From assembly GCF_001984575.1 (NCBI RefSeq), contig NZ_LZNS01000001.1, positions 6,630,951 to 6,694,950 of the forward strand: a stretch of 64,000 bases of DNA, given 5' to 3'. The position numbers were made by a program, and so were the translations under genes. Below the pieces are notes generated by a model. The model was not told the origin of the DNA and searched no databases. It saw only the letters and a list, made by a program, of their open reading frames with translations. Below are positions 26,028 to 34,093 of the stretch, piece by piece (positions within the stretch are counted from its first letter, which is position 1; the number at the start of each line of letters is the position of its first letter). Source of the stretch: Streptomyces sp. MP131-18. GTDB taxonomy: Bacteria > Actinomycetota > Actinomycetes > Streptomycetales > Streptomycetaceae.

Positions 26028-26768
26028 ATGAGCGGACCGGTCTTCCCCCGGACACGCACGAGCGAGGCGCCCACCGGCGGGATGCAGACGGGCGGGACCC
26101 GCACGAGGGAGTACGCCGAGCAGCTGATCCGCGGGCGCCGCGCGACCCGCGCATTCCGTCCCGACCCGGTGCCCGAGGACGTTTTGCGCGTGGTGTTCTC
26201 CCTGGCCGGCGCCGCGCCGTCCAATTCCAACGCGCAGCCGTGGCGTGTCGAGGTGGTCGGTGGCGCACGGCGACGCCGTCTGGCCGACGCCCTGCGGACG
26301 GCCCACAGTGAGCGACGTGTCACGGCCGACTACCCGTACTCCGAGAACATGTACGCCCCCGTCCACCAGGAACGGCGGGCCGCCTTCGGCGCCGGTCTGT
26401 ACGGAGCTCTGGGCATCGGCCCCGACGACCACCCGGCCCGCGCCGCCTACGACGTGGAGAGCATGGGCTTCTACGGGGCGCCCCATGCCGCGTTCCTGTT
26501 CGTCACCGGCGACGGCGGGCCGCGACTGGCCGCCGACGTCGGCGCCTACCTGCAGACGCTGCTGCTGGCCATGACCGGCTACGGCGTAGCCAGTTGCCCG
26601 CAGGGCATGCTCAGCTTTTACGCCGACACCGTCCGCGACCAACTTGGAGTGGACGAGGGGAAGCTGCTCGTGGGTATCTCCTTCGGCTACGCCGACGAGA
26701 ATGCGGCGGCAAACCGGGTCGCGACCGGCCGGGCGGCCCTGGAGGCAACCACAACCTTCCACCCCTAG
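26028..26768 (+). CDS. Nitroreductase-family FMN oxidoreductase
   Basis: 246 residues. RRATRAFRPDPVPEDVLRVV and AGAAPSNSNAQPWRVEVV are the FMN-phosphate and S-N-Q-P-W signatures of the nitroreductase fold; GAYLQTLLLAMTGYGVASCP and LLVGISFGYAD follow. Such enzymes reduce nitro groups or quinones with NAD(P)H. ATG 26028 with GAGGAGAG upstream is preferred to an opening 640 bp earlier that overlaps the TetR gene. Divergent to the TetR repressor that likely senses its substrate. Confidence 0.92.
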   Translation: MSGPVFPRTRTSEAPTGGMQTGGTRTREYAEQLIRGRRATRAFRPDPVPEDVLRVVFSLAGAAPSNSNAQPWRVEVVGGARRRRLADALRTAHSERRVTADYPYSENMYAPVHQERRAAFGAGLYGALGIGPDDHPARAAYDVESMGFYGAPHAAFLFVTGDGGPRLAADVGAYLQTLLLAMTGYGVASCPQGMLSFYADTVRDQLGVDEGKLLVGISFGYADENAAANRVATGRAALEATTTFHP

Positions 26769-26789
26769 AGTCGATCCCGAAAGCGCTGG

Positions 26790-27640
26790 TCACAGCCACT
26801 CGTTGAGGGCTGCGACCAGCACGGTCGCCTCGTATCGGACGGCGAGTTTGTCGTATCTCGTGGCCACAGCGCGGTTCCGTTTCAGCCGGTTGATCCCGCA
26901 CTCCACCGTGTGGCGTTCCTTGTAGTCGTCCTTGTCGAAGGCTGGTGGCCGGCCGCCTCGGGAGCCGAGCTTCTTGCGGTTGCGTACCTGGTCGGCCTTC
27001 TCCGGGATGGTGCATCCGATCCTGCGTCTGCGCAGGTAGGAGCGGTTCGCGCGGAATCCGTAGGCTTTGTCGGCACGGACCCTGTCCGGCGTGGTGCGCG
27101 GGCCTCCGGGACCGGTGCGAGGCACGCGGATGCGTTCGAGGACGGGCTGGAACTGCGGGCTGTCGTGACGGTGGCCCGCAGTGATCAGCAGGGACAGCGA
27201 CTTCTGCCCCTGCTCGGCCACAAGGCGGATCTTCGTCGTCAGGCCACCACGGGAACGTCCGAGCCCGTGATCGTCCGGCTCGGTGTCGACCCCACCAGAC
27301 GGCTCGCGCTGCAGATCCCCGTTACCTTTTCGCCGCCCCGGCGGCGTGCTGGTGGGCACGGCAGACGGTCGAGTCCACACTCACGTCCCAGGTGATCAGG
27401 CCCTGCGCATCGGCTTGAACCTGCAGTTGTTCCAGGATCCGCTTCCATGTGCCGTCGCGCTGCCAGCGGCGGAACAGGTCGTAGACCCGGTCCCATGGGC
27501 CGTATTGCTCGGGGACGTCCCGCCAGGGCGTGCCAGCCTGGGTCCGCCACCGTATCCCGTCGATCAACTGCCGACGCGTCCACGTCCGTGGCCGCCCCCG
27601 GGTGTTGGCCAGGGCCGGACCGGCATCATCCGACTGCTCG
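26790..27640 (-). mobile_element. IS5-family (IS427-like) transposase, truncated and frameshifted
   Basis: The upstream part reads RPRTWTRRQLIDGIRWRTQA and TPWRDVPEQYGPWDRVYDLF, then ITWDVSVDSTVCRAHQHAAG and stops at 27322-27324. The second part continues one base out of frame: DTEPDDHGLGRSRGGLTTKI, SLLITAGHRHDSPQF, VRADKAYG, KERHTVECGINRLK and YDKLAVRYEATV to a stop at 26790. D-D-E residues of the DDE core are present across both parts. The frame change lies in the AAAA at 27327-27330; many IS427-group elements use programmed frameshifting here, so it is not itself proof of decay. The first 20 or so residues expected before RPR are missing, and I find no clear terminal inverted repeats, so the copy is probably dead. 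Confidence 0.8.
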
Positions 27641-27716
27641 GCCGAGCGGCTTCTCGGCGCCCCCGGACTTTCGCGCGCGGAGGCGTCCTCGAGAAGTGAG
27701 CCGAACGAGCCGCGAG

Positions 27717-28322
27717 TCAGGCGTGCGAAGCCGTGGCCCGGATGCCGGCGAGTACCACGCCGACGATGCGCTCCGCGTCCGTGCGGGTGAACGGGCGCAT
27801 GCCGCGGTTGACGATGAGGTGCACCGGGCCGGAGATCATCTCGCCGAGGAAGGAGCTGTCGACCGGGGGGAGCTCGCCCCGGTCGACGGCGGTGTCCACC
27901 CGCCGCCGCATGGCGGCCACGCGCTGGTCGAGGATTTTGGTCAGCGCCTGGACGGTGGGGCTTTGGCGGGCCGGCTGGATGGCCTGTTCGAGCGTCCGGC
28001 CGAACGGCGTTTCCAGGCCACCGGCGAGGGCCAGCAGGAAGTTTACCAGGTCCCGGTGGATGTCGCCGGTGTCGGCGACCGAGGCGAGATCCTCGGCGTA
28101 CCGCAACAGGGCCTCGACCACCAGCTCCTCGCGGTCGGGCCAGTTGCGGTAGACGCTGGTCTTGTGCACGCCGGCGAACTCGGCGACCTCCTCGTAGCGG
28201 AAGCCCGCGATGCCGTCGCGCGCCACGAGCTCGACGGTCGCGGCGAGGATCTGCGCTCTCACCCGCGCGTTGCGGCCTCCGGGGCGACGTGCGGGCGGCC
28301 GGTCGGCGGTCCCGTGGGCCAT
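27717..28322 (-). CDS. TetR-family regulator
   Basis: 201 residues. HTH block VRAQILAATVELVARDGIAG, then YEEVAEFAGVHKTSVYRNW and PDREELV is typical; the C-terminal domain (TLEQAIQPARQSPTVQALTK, GEMISGPVHLIVNRGMRPFT) is the TetR_C_16/AcrR-like form. ATG 28322 is chosen because GGAGGTGAG lies six bases upstream; an upstream frame opening at 28418 adds 32 unstructured residues. Divergent from the FAD monooxygenase with an operator-like sequence between, so it probably controls the monooxygenase and the MFS exporter behind it. Confidence 0.9.
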   Translation of the reverse strand: MAHGTADRPPARRPGGRNARVRAQILAATVELVARDGIAGFRYEEVAEFAGVHKTSVYRNWPDREELVVEALLRYAEDLASVADTGDIHRDLVNFLLALAGGLETPFGRTLEQAIQPARQSPTVQALTKILDQRVAAMRRRVDTAVDRGELPPVDSSFLGEMISGPVHLIVNRGMRPFTRTDAERIVGVVLAGIRATASHA

Positions 28323-28408
28323 CGCCGCGCTCACCTCCACCTCTCTGCTCGGGTGCCGATTGTCGCCAGGTGCGGCGTTGCGGTGCAAGCCGGTGGTAAG
28401 TAAGCTCG

Positions 28409-28434
28409 CTAAAAGCAACTGTTTGTTTCTTTAG
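28409..28434. promoter_or_regulatory. Imperfect palindrome in the TetR/monooxygenase intergenic region
   Basis: CTAAAAGCAAC at the left is mirrored by GTTTCTTTAG at the right (8 of 10 matching after one gap) in an AT-rich island within a GC-rich region. Candidate operator of the TetR protein encoded to its left. Confidence 0.5.
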
Positions 28435-28502
28435 TCGTCGGATCGGCCGCGCCCGCGGCCGATCCGATCGCCACCCACCTCAGCGAAACCTGGAGCGCAC
28501 AC

Positions 28503-29624
28503 GTGCACATCCTTGTCTCCGGAGCCGGTATCGCCGGGCTCGCCTGCGCGCTCGAGCTCGGCACCCGCGGCCACGACGTCACCGTCGTCGAGTACGCCCG
28601 CCACCTCCGGCTCACAGGCACACCCATCGACATCCGCGGTGATGCCATCGAGACCGCGGACAGGATGGGACTGCTCACGAAGATCCAGAAGCAACGGGTC
28701 CGGATGTCCGAGCTCACCCAGTTCGTCGACAGCGGGGGCGAGCCGGTGGCCCGAATCCCGATGGCGGAGATCAGCGACTCCGACGACGACATCGAGCTTC
28801 TCCGCGAGGACCTCGTGCGTATCCTCGCCGATGCGCTCCCGGACAGCGCGGCGATCCGCTTCGGCGACTCGATCGAGACACTGACCGACGGCGGCGGCGA
28901 CGGCCGCGTCGACGTGCGTTTCACATCGGGCCGCACCGGTCGGTACGACCTGGTGCTCGGCACCGACGGCCAGCACTCCGCGGTACGCAGGCTGGTGTTC
29001 GGGCCCGAGGAGGACTATCTCCGGCACCTCGGTGTCTACTTCGCCCTCGCCGACCACCCCGGCGAGGCGCGGTCCGAGGGCACCAACTCGATATACAACG
29101 TCCCGGGCCGGATGGCCGGCATCTTCCGGTACAACGGCAAGGCTGTTGCGGTCTTCCAGTTCCGCTCGGAACCGATCGACTACGACCACCACGACCTGGA
29201 CGCCCAGAAGAAGATCCTCATCGACGCCTTCGAGGGCTACCGGTCGTGGCGTATCCCGGAGCTGCTCGACGCGGCCCGCGCCGATCCTGGTTTCTTCTTC
29301 ACCTCCGCGAGCCAGATCCACCTGCCCTCCTGGCACCGCGGCCGCGTCGCCCTCGTCGGGGACGCCGGGTACTGCCCGGCCTTCCTGTCCGGCCGGGGCA
29401 CCTCACTCGCGCTCACCGGCGCCCGCTTTCTCGCCGAGGAACTCGAACGGTGCGGCAATGACCACACCGCCGCATTCGCACGGTACGAGGCCCGGCAGCG
29501 CCCCTATGTCACTTTCGCCCAGGACCGTGTCTACAGCGGTCGCGATCGCATATTGCCGGCCACCTGGGCCGCCATTGCCGCCCGCAACAAGGCGCTGCAA
29601 GCACCCGGCGCCGGCGCGCCCTGA
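28503..29624 (+). CDS. FAD-dependent monooxygenase (PHBH-fold)
   Basis: 373 residues. N-terminal GAGIAGLACALELGTRGHDV is the GxGxxG Rossmann FAD site, then DIRGDAIETADRMGL; DLVLGTDGQHSAVRRLV holds the DG motif; RVALVGDAGYCPAFLSGRGT is the GD motif that binds the ribityl chain. This is the group A aromatic-hydroxylase/tetracycline-monooxygenase (TetX-like) fold. Substrate unknown. GTG 28503 has GGAG seven bases upstream. Followed after 110 bp by an MFS exporter, so a detoxify-and-export pair under TetR control is plausible; a role in drug inactivation is inference. Confidence 0.92.
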   Translation: MHILVSGAGIAGLACALELGTRGHDVTVVEYARHLRLTGTPIDIRGDAIETADRMGLLTKIQKQRVRMSELTQFVDSGGEPVARIPMAEISDSDDDIELLREDLVRILADALPDSAAIRFGDSIETLTDGGGDGRVDVRFTSGRTGRYDLVLGTDGQHSAVRRLVFGPEEDYLRHLGVYFALADHPGEARSEGTNSIYNVPGRMAGIFRYNGKAVAVFQFRSEPIDYDHHDLDAQKKILIDAFEGYRSWRIPELLDAARADPGFFFTSASQIHLPSWHRGRVALVGDAGYCPAFLSGRGTSLALTGARFLAEELERCGNDHTAAFARYEARQRPYVTFAQDRVYSGRDRILPATWAAIAARNKALQAPGAGAP

Positions 29625-29734
29625 ACTCCGCGTCATGCGGGCAACGCCCAACGGCCTTCAGCAGACCACCCGGTGACCCACAGGGCGTGCCGTTCGCCGG
29701 GACCTCACCCTCAATGCGCTGGAGAGAATGCATA

Positions 29735-31219
29735 GTGAAAGACACGCTGGAAAGGCCCGCCCCCGGCGCCCTGGAGGACAGCTGGAGCAAGCGGCTCATC
29801 CTCTGGGCGGCCGTTCTCACCCTCGCCAACGTCCTGGCCGACGTGGCCGTCGGCTCGCCCATGATGGTCCTGCCCCAGTTGCTGGCGCATTTCGACACCG
29901 ACCAGACCGCGTGGCTGAACGCAAGCGCGATGCTGGCCGGGGCCATCTGGTCGCCGCTGCTCGCGAAGAGTTCCGACATCTTCGGCAAGCGCCGGGTACT
30001 CATCGGCACGCTGCTCCTCGCATGCACGGGAGCACTGGTCTGCCTCGCCGCGCCCAACGTCTGGATCTTCCTGGTGGGGCGCTTCCTCCAGGGCGCCGCC
30101 TTCGCCGCGATCTTCATCACGGTGGCCCTCGCGCGCCAGATCTGCACCCCGGGGGTGGCGATGGCCGTGGTCGGGCTCGTGACGTCCGGCTCGTCGATCG
30201 TCGGAGTCATCGAGCCGTACCTGATGGAGCCGGTCATCGACGTGTTCGGCTACCGGAGCGTCTTCATCGTGGCGGCGCTGCTCGCCGCGGCGGCCGCGCT
30301 CAGCGTGCGTTCCTTCATCCCGGAATCGCCGATCCGCAGCACCGGCCGGATCGACGTGGGCGGGGCGCTCCTGCTCGGCGGCGGCCTCGGCGCGGTGCTC
30401 GCCTACATCAGCCTCGGAAGAGACCTCGGCTGGCTGTCCTGGGGCATGATCGCCCTGCTGGTGGCCGGTGCCGCCGCGTTGGCCGGTTGGGCGTTCCTCG
30501 CGCTGCGGGTCGACGAACCCATCATCGACATCCGGGCCCTCAGCCGCCCGATCCTGCTGACGCTGCTCGCCCTGGTGCTGGCGGCAGGCTCCTTCCGGAG
30601 CATGCTGCAACTGACGGGTATCGTCGCCCAGGTGCCCCCCGACCTGGGGCTCGGTTACGGTCTCGGCGACGGAGAGGCGGTCGCGACGCTGCTCGCCACG
30701 TCCAACCTCGGCATCGTCGTCGGCGGCACGTGTGCCGGATGGATCGCGGGGCGGTTCGGTCCCGCGCTGCCCCTCCTCGGTGGCATCGCCCTCGGGACAG
30801 CGGCGACGTTCGCAATGCTGGCGGGCGTATCGAGCCTCCCGCTGGCGATCGCCTGCGGCGCCATGGTCGGCATGGCCGCCGGCGCGATCGGCGCCTCCGG
30901 CTACAACCTGGCGACCAGCATCGAAGCGCCCGAACGGCAGGGCACGACCACCGGCCTGGTGTCGGTCGTGCTCGCCCTCGGCTCGGTCGTCTTCAGCTTC
31001 GCCGGGGGCGAGGTGCTCAAAGCGACCCTGATTCCCGGCACCTTTGCCGACGGTGCCCCGGTGAGCACGGCGACCGGCGTGTACCTCTACGTCGTGATGG
31101 CGGGAGTGCTCTTCGCCCTCGCCGCGGTGCCCGCGATCATGCTGGCCCGCAACCGGTCTGCCGCGCCGGCCGTGCCCGGGGCACCACAGGACCCGGGTTC
31201 GCCTGCGATCGACCGGTAG
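29735..31219 (+). CDS. MFS drug-efflux transporter (EmrB/QacA-like, 14 segments)
   Basis: 494 residues with about 14 hydrophobic segments, starting ILWAAVLTLANVLADVAVGS. The motif A-like loop SSDIFGKRRVLIGTL after TM2 and the motif C-like GAIWSPLL/AFAAIF region fit the DHA2 family of proton-driven multidrug exporters. GTG 29735 is preferred (GGAGAG about eight bases upstream) over an ATG at 29714. It sits just behind the FAD monooxygenase and is likely co-transcribed. Confidence 0.92.
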   Translation: MKDTLERPAPGALEDSWSKRLILWAAVLTLANVLADVAVGSPMMVLPQLLAHFDTDQTAWLNASAMLAGAIWSPLLAKSSDIFGKRRVLIGTLLLACTGALVCLAAPNVWIFLVGRFLQGAAFAAIFITVALARQICTPGVAMAVVGLVTSGSSIVGVIEPYLMEPVIDVFGYRSVFIVAALLAAAAALSVRSFIPESPIRSTGRIDVGGALLLGGGLGAVLAYISLGRDLGWLSWGMIALLVAGAAALAGWAFLALRVDEPIIDIRALSRPILLTLLALVLAAGSFRSMLQLTGIVAQVPPDLGLGYGLGDGEAVATLLATSNLGIVVGGTCAGWIAGRFGPALPLLGGIALGTAATFAMLAGVSSLPLAIACGAMVGMAAGAIGASGYNLATSIEAPERQGTTTGLVSVVLALGSVVFSFAGGEVLKATLIPGTFADGAPVSTATGVYLYVVMAGVLFALAAVPAIMLARNRSAAPAVPGAPQDPGSPAIDR

Positions 31220-31452
31220 CCGGGCAGCCCGCCCGGCCGCCCGGCCTTGGCGGAACGGTTCCCCGTCGTCTCCGTCGCCGCTGCCACTGGGCGGACTTTC
31301 GTGGCGTACGGCCCAACTTCCGTCGTCAGCGGAGCTCACCGGCCCGCCTGCGGCGGGCCGCCCCTGCCCGGCAACGTCGTCGAGCTCACCGGCAGCCACG
31401 GCGACGACGCAGTCGTACGCCTCGTCGCCGGAAAGCCGGCCGCTTCCCGTTG

Positions 31453-31488
31453 GCACGGAGACACGGAGACACGGAGACACGGAGACAC
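31453..31488. repeat. 8-bp tandem repeat (ACACGGAG, about four copies)
   Basis: Consecutive perfect units of ACACGGAG. Too short and without spacers, so not CRISPR. A slippage-prone microsatellite in non-coding DNA. Confidence 0.85.
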
Positions 31489-31642
31489 GCGAGCGTCGCG
31501 GCCGACGCCAGACGAATGCGGCAGTGCGGCCGCCTTCTCCCCCAGGGTGGCGCAGGCGCAGGCGCAGGCGTCGGCGCCGAGAACCGCGGCGCGGGGCCGT
31601 GCCGGCAGCAGCCTCGTCATCGACGGTTGACCGGCATCAGGC

Positions 31643-31695
31643 CCCGGCCGACGCGCATCGGCGTCGCTGCCGAGCGTCGGACCCATGCGATACGC
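31643..31695. repeat. 53-bp direct repeat, copy B
   Basis: Same orientation as 15646-15698, three differences. Downstream, 31719-31758 matches 15829-15868 at 35 of 40 positions, with the intervening sequence about 90 bp shorter than in copy A. Confidence 0.8.
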
Positions 31696-32027
31696 ACTGG
31701 GCGCTCTCGCACCAGGCCCGCTGCCGGACAGCGTGCCGATCGTCACCGGATGGCTCGAACGCGTTGAGGCTGATTCGGGTGGGCGAGCGTCGGCCCGCGC
31801 GGAGCGCGACCGGGCGGCTTCGCGCGACTCTTGACGCCCACCGGAGGCGTTGCGATACTCCCCGTGATCGCAAGCGCTTTCCCCTCGCGCACCGCCACCG
31901 CGTCCTTGCGAGTGCCCCACGCTGCTCGTCGCCTCCGGTGAAGGACGCTCCGGCAGTGAATCGATTCATCAGGGTGGTTCGGCGTGTGATCGGCATTCCC
32001 CCCACATCCCCCCACCAGGAGTGAACG

Positions 32028-33059
32028 ATGGGACGCAGAGCCGCATTTCTCTCCGGAATCGTCTCGCTGGTCACCGCCACGACGCTGACAGGTTCGGTCG
32101 GTGCCGCGGCGGGCACGGCCGTCGGTGCCATGGCCTGCGGCGGCGGTACCTACCAGGCAGAGGCGGTGCGCAACGGCAACACCTGGACGGCGCCCGGCTA
32201 TTCGGGGACCGACATGCTCTCGGCCATGCGCGCGGCGGTCGGCAGTCTGCCCCCGGGCCGCACGGCCATGGCGGGGGTCCTGGTCCGCGGCTCCGGGGAC
32301 GTGCCCGGCAACCAGTCGCTCGACCTGCCCAGTCACACCATGATCGATCTCTGCGGCACGATCAACGTCACCGGGCCCGCCCGCGCCGATCACGCCCCCC
32401 TGCGCACCAGGAACACCACGGACGTCGAGATCCGCAACGCGTCCCTCACCGGCGCGCCCCACTTCGGCATCCTCGTGCGCAACGGCACCGACATCACCAT
32501 GGGCCAGATCGACATGGACCTGTCGGGCGGTCTCGGCATCCGCATCGACAACCACGACGACCGCGACGTCCGCACCCGCAACGTTCGCATCGGCGATGTC
32601 CGGGTCTCGGGAAGCGGCAGCCACGCCGTGGAGACCTACGGGGTCGACGGGCTGACGATCGGCACCGTCACGGCCCGCGACACCGGCGAATCGGGGCTGC
32701 TGCTGAACGACACCATCAACGCCCGGATCGCGCGCGTGGACGGCGAGGGCACCGGCGCGGGCACCGGGTACGCGGCGTTCCGCATGGCCAACCGCAACGG
32801 TCGCATCGGCGACGGGTATCCGGTCAACATCCGCGTCGGCGAGGTGATCGCACGGGGCGGCGGGCACGGCATCCTCTGCGTGTCGGGGAGCGGCGGCGCG
32901 GTGATCGACCGCATCACCATCTCCCGCGCCGGCAGGAACGCCATCCTCATCGAGGACTGCCACAACGTGCACCTCGCGGCCCGGAGCGGCACCGTCGACG
33001 GGCCGGGAGACGTCCGTATCGGGGCCGGGCCGGAGTCCGCCCCCAGCCTTTCGCGGTGA
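32028..33059 (+). CDS. Secreted parallel beta-helix protein
   Basis: 343 residues. Signal peptide MGRRAAFLSGIVSLVTATTL to about AAAGTAVGA, then repeated short strands with asparagine and glycine turns (TTDVEIRNASLTGAPHFGI, RTRNVRIGDVRVSGSGSHAV, VDGLTIGTVTARDTGESGL, NARIARVDGEG) typical of right-handed parallel beta-helix (Beta_helix/pectate-lyase superfamily) proteins. Likely acts on or binds plant or microbial polysaccharide outside the cell; catalytic residues cannot be assigned. A CACCAGGAG ribosome-binding site precedes ATG 32028. It sits just before a pectate-lyase pseudogene. Confidence 0.88.
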   Translation: MGRRAAFLSGIVSLVTATTLTGSVGAAAGTAVGAMACGGGTYQAEAVRNGNTWTAPGYSGTDMLSAMRAAVGSLPPGRTAMAGVLVRGSGDVPGNQSLDLPSHTMIDLCGTINVTGPARADHAPLRTRNTTDVEIRNASLTGAPHFGILVRNGTDITMGQIDMDLSGGLGIRIDNHDDRDVRTRNVRIGDVRVSGSGSHAVETYGVDGLTIGTVTARDTGESGLLLNDTINARIARVDGEGTGAGTGYAAFRMANRNGRIGDGYPVNIRVGEVIARGGGHGILCVSGSGGAVIDRITISRAGRNAILIEDCHNVHLAARSGTVDGPGDVRIGAGPESAPSLSR

Positions 33060-33069
33060 CCAACGCGGC

Positions 33070-33250
33070 GTCTACGACGTGCGCTTGCTGCCGGAGCCGG
33101 AGGCGGTGCGCCGCACGGTGGCCTGCGGTGCGGTCCTGTCGGCCGCGTATGAGGCGCTGCGGCGGGCTGATCCCGCGGGTGACACGGCGGAGCGTTCGCC
33201 GGCGAACCGGGACTTCCACCGTGCGCTGTATCTGCCGTGTGGGAATCCGC
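33070..33250 (+). pseudogene. Fragment of a GntR/FadR-type regulator (FCD domain)
   Basis: The frame VYDVRLLPEPEAVRRTVACG, then AERSPANRDFHRALYLPCGN is a stretch of the FCD ligand domain of FadR-subfamily GntR regulators (E-x-x-A-V-R and NRDFHRAL are its metal-ligand region). There is no helix-turn-helix before it, and after PCGNPL it runs straight into pectate-lyase sequence. A broken remnant. Confidence 0.7.
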
Positions 33251-34030
33251 TGCCGGCGCGGAGAACGTCATCGTCCGCAACCGCACGTTCGAGGACACCT
33301 TCGACTGCTTCCCGCAGTGGGACCCGACGGACGGCGAGTTCGGCGAGTGGCACTCGGAGTACAACAGCCTCGTGCCGTACGGCTCCCGCCGCGTGTGGGG
33401 GGACCACGACACGTTCACCGACGGCCGCCGCCCCGACGACGCGCAGCCGCGGTACTTCGGTCGGCTGCTCCGGCAGCACGACGGCCAGCTGGACATCGTG
33501 CGCGGCACGGACCTGGTCACCGTCAGCTGGAACGCGTTCACCGAGCACGACAAGACGATCGTGCTCGGCAACAGCGACGGAGCCGCGGCCGACGACCGCG
33601 GCAAGCCGCGGACCACGTTCCACCACAACCTGTTCCACGACGTGAACGAGCGCGCGCCGCGCGTGCGTTACGGGCAGGCCGACGTCTACAACAACCACTT
33701 CCGGCAGGACGCCGGGGCCCGTTACGGCTAAAGCTGGGGCATCGGCATCGAGTCCGCCCTGGTCGCCGAGTGCAACGCGTTCACGCTGCCCGCGGACATC
33801 GGACCGGCGCAGGTGCTGTACCGGTGGACGGCCGGTACCTCGGTCACCGAGCACGGCAACTGGGTGGGCGGCAGGCCCGTGGACCTGCTCGGCGCCTGCC
33901 ACGAGGCCAACCCGGAAGCGCCGCTCGGCGACGACGCCGGCTGGACCCCACAGCTGCGGGACCGGGTCGACCACCCGCGCGCGGTGCCGCGCGTCGTCGA
34001 CCGCGGGGCGGGGGCCGGGCGCCTGCGCCG
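33251..34030 (+). pseudogene. Pectate lyase (PL1) pseudogene, N-truncated with internal stop
   Basis: From about 33255 the frame reads AENVIVRNRTFEDTFDCFPQ, WGDHDTFTDGRRPDDAQPRY, VTVSWNAFTEHDKT, TTFHHNLFHDVNERAPRVRY, a PL1 pectate lyase with the substrate-binding R in ERAPRVR. At 33729-33731 a TAA interrupts it (RYG-stop-SWGIGIES, where TAC would restore the usual YSWGIG). Homologous sequence continues to WVGGRPVDLLGACHEANPEA and GWTPQLRDRVDHPRAV near 33980-34000. The signal peptide and first third are missing and replaced by the GntR fragment. Two lesions mean it is not functional. Confidence 0.82.
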
Positions 34031-34093
34031 AGGGCTGCGGGGGACAATGCGCCGGGCGGCGCACGCCCCGCGGAGAACACGGTGGAGGATACG

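Larger units (their letters stand above)
31220..32027. other. 800-bp gene-poor region with repeats
   Basis: No supported gene. It holds an 8-bp tandem repeat (31453-31488), short GCGCAG repeats near 31554 and copy B of a 53-bp repeat (31643-31695). Long open frames cross it only because of high GC. The end probably carries the promoter of the beta-helix gene at 32028. Confidence 0.6.

Noticed and set aside
31453..31488. CRISPR array
   Set aside because: Units are 8 bp with no spacers and no cas genes are in the window.
32021..34093. A long plus-strand frame that would join the beta-helix region to the serine hydrolase
   Set aside because: The upstream part is Arg/His-rich out-of-frame reading of the beta-helix and lyase sequences. 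The hydrolase has its own GGAGG and GTG.
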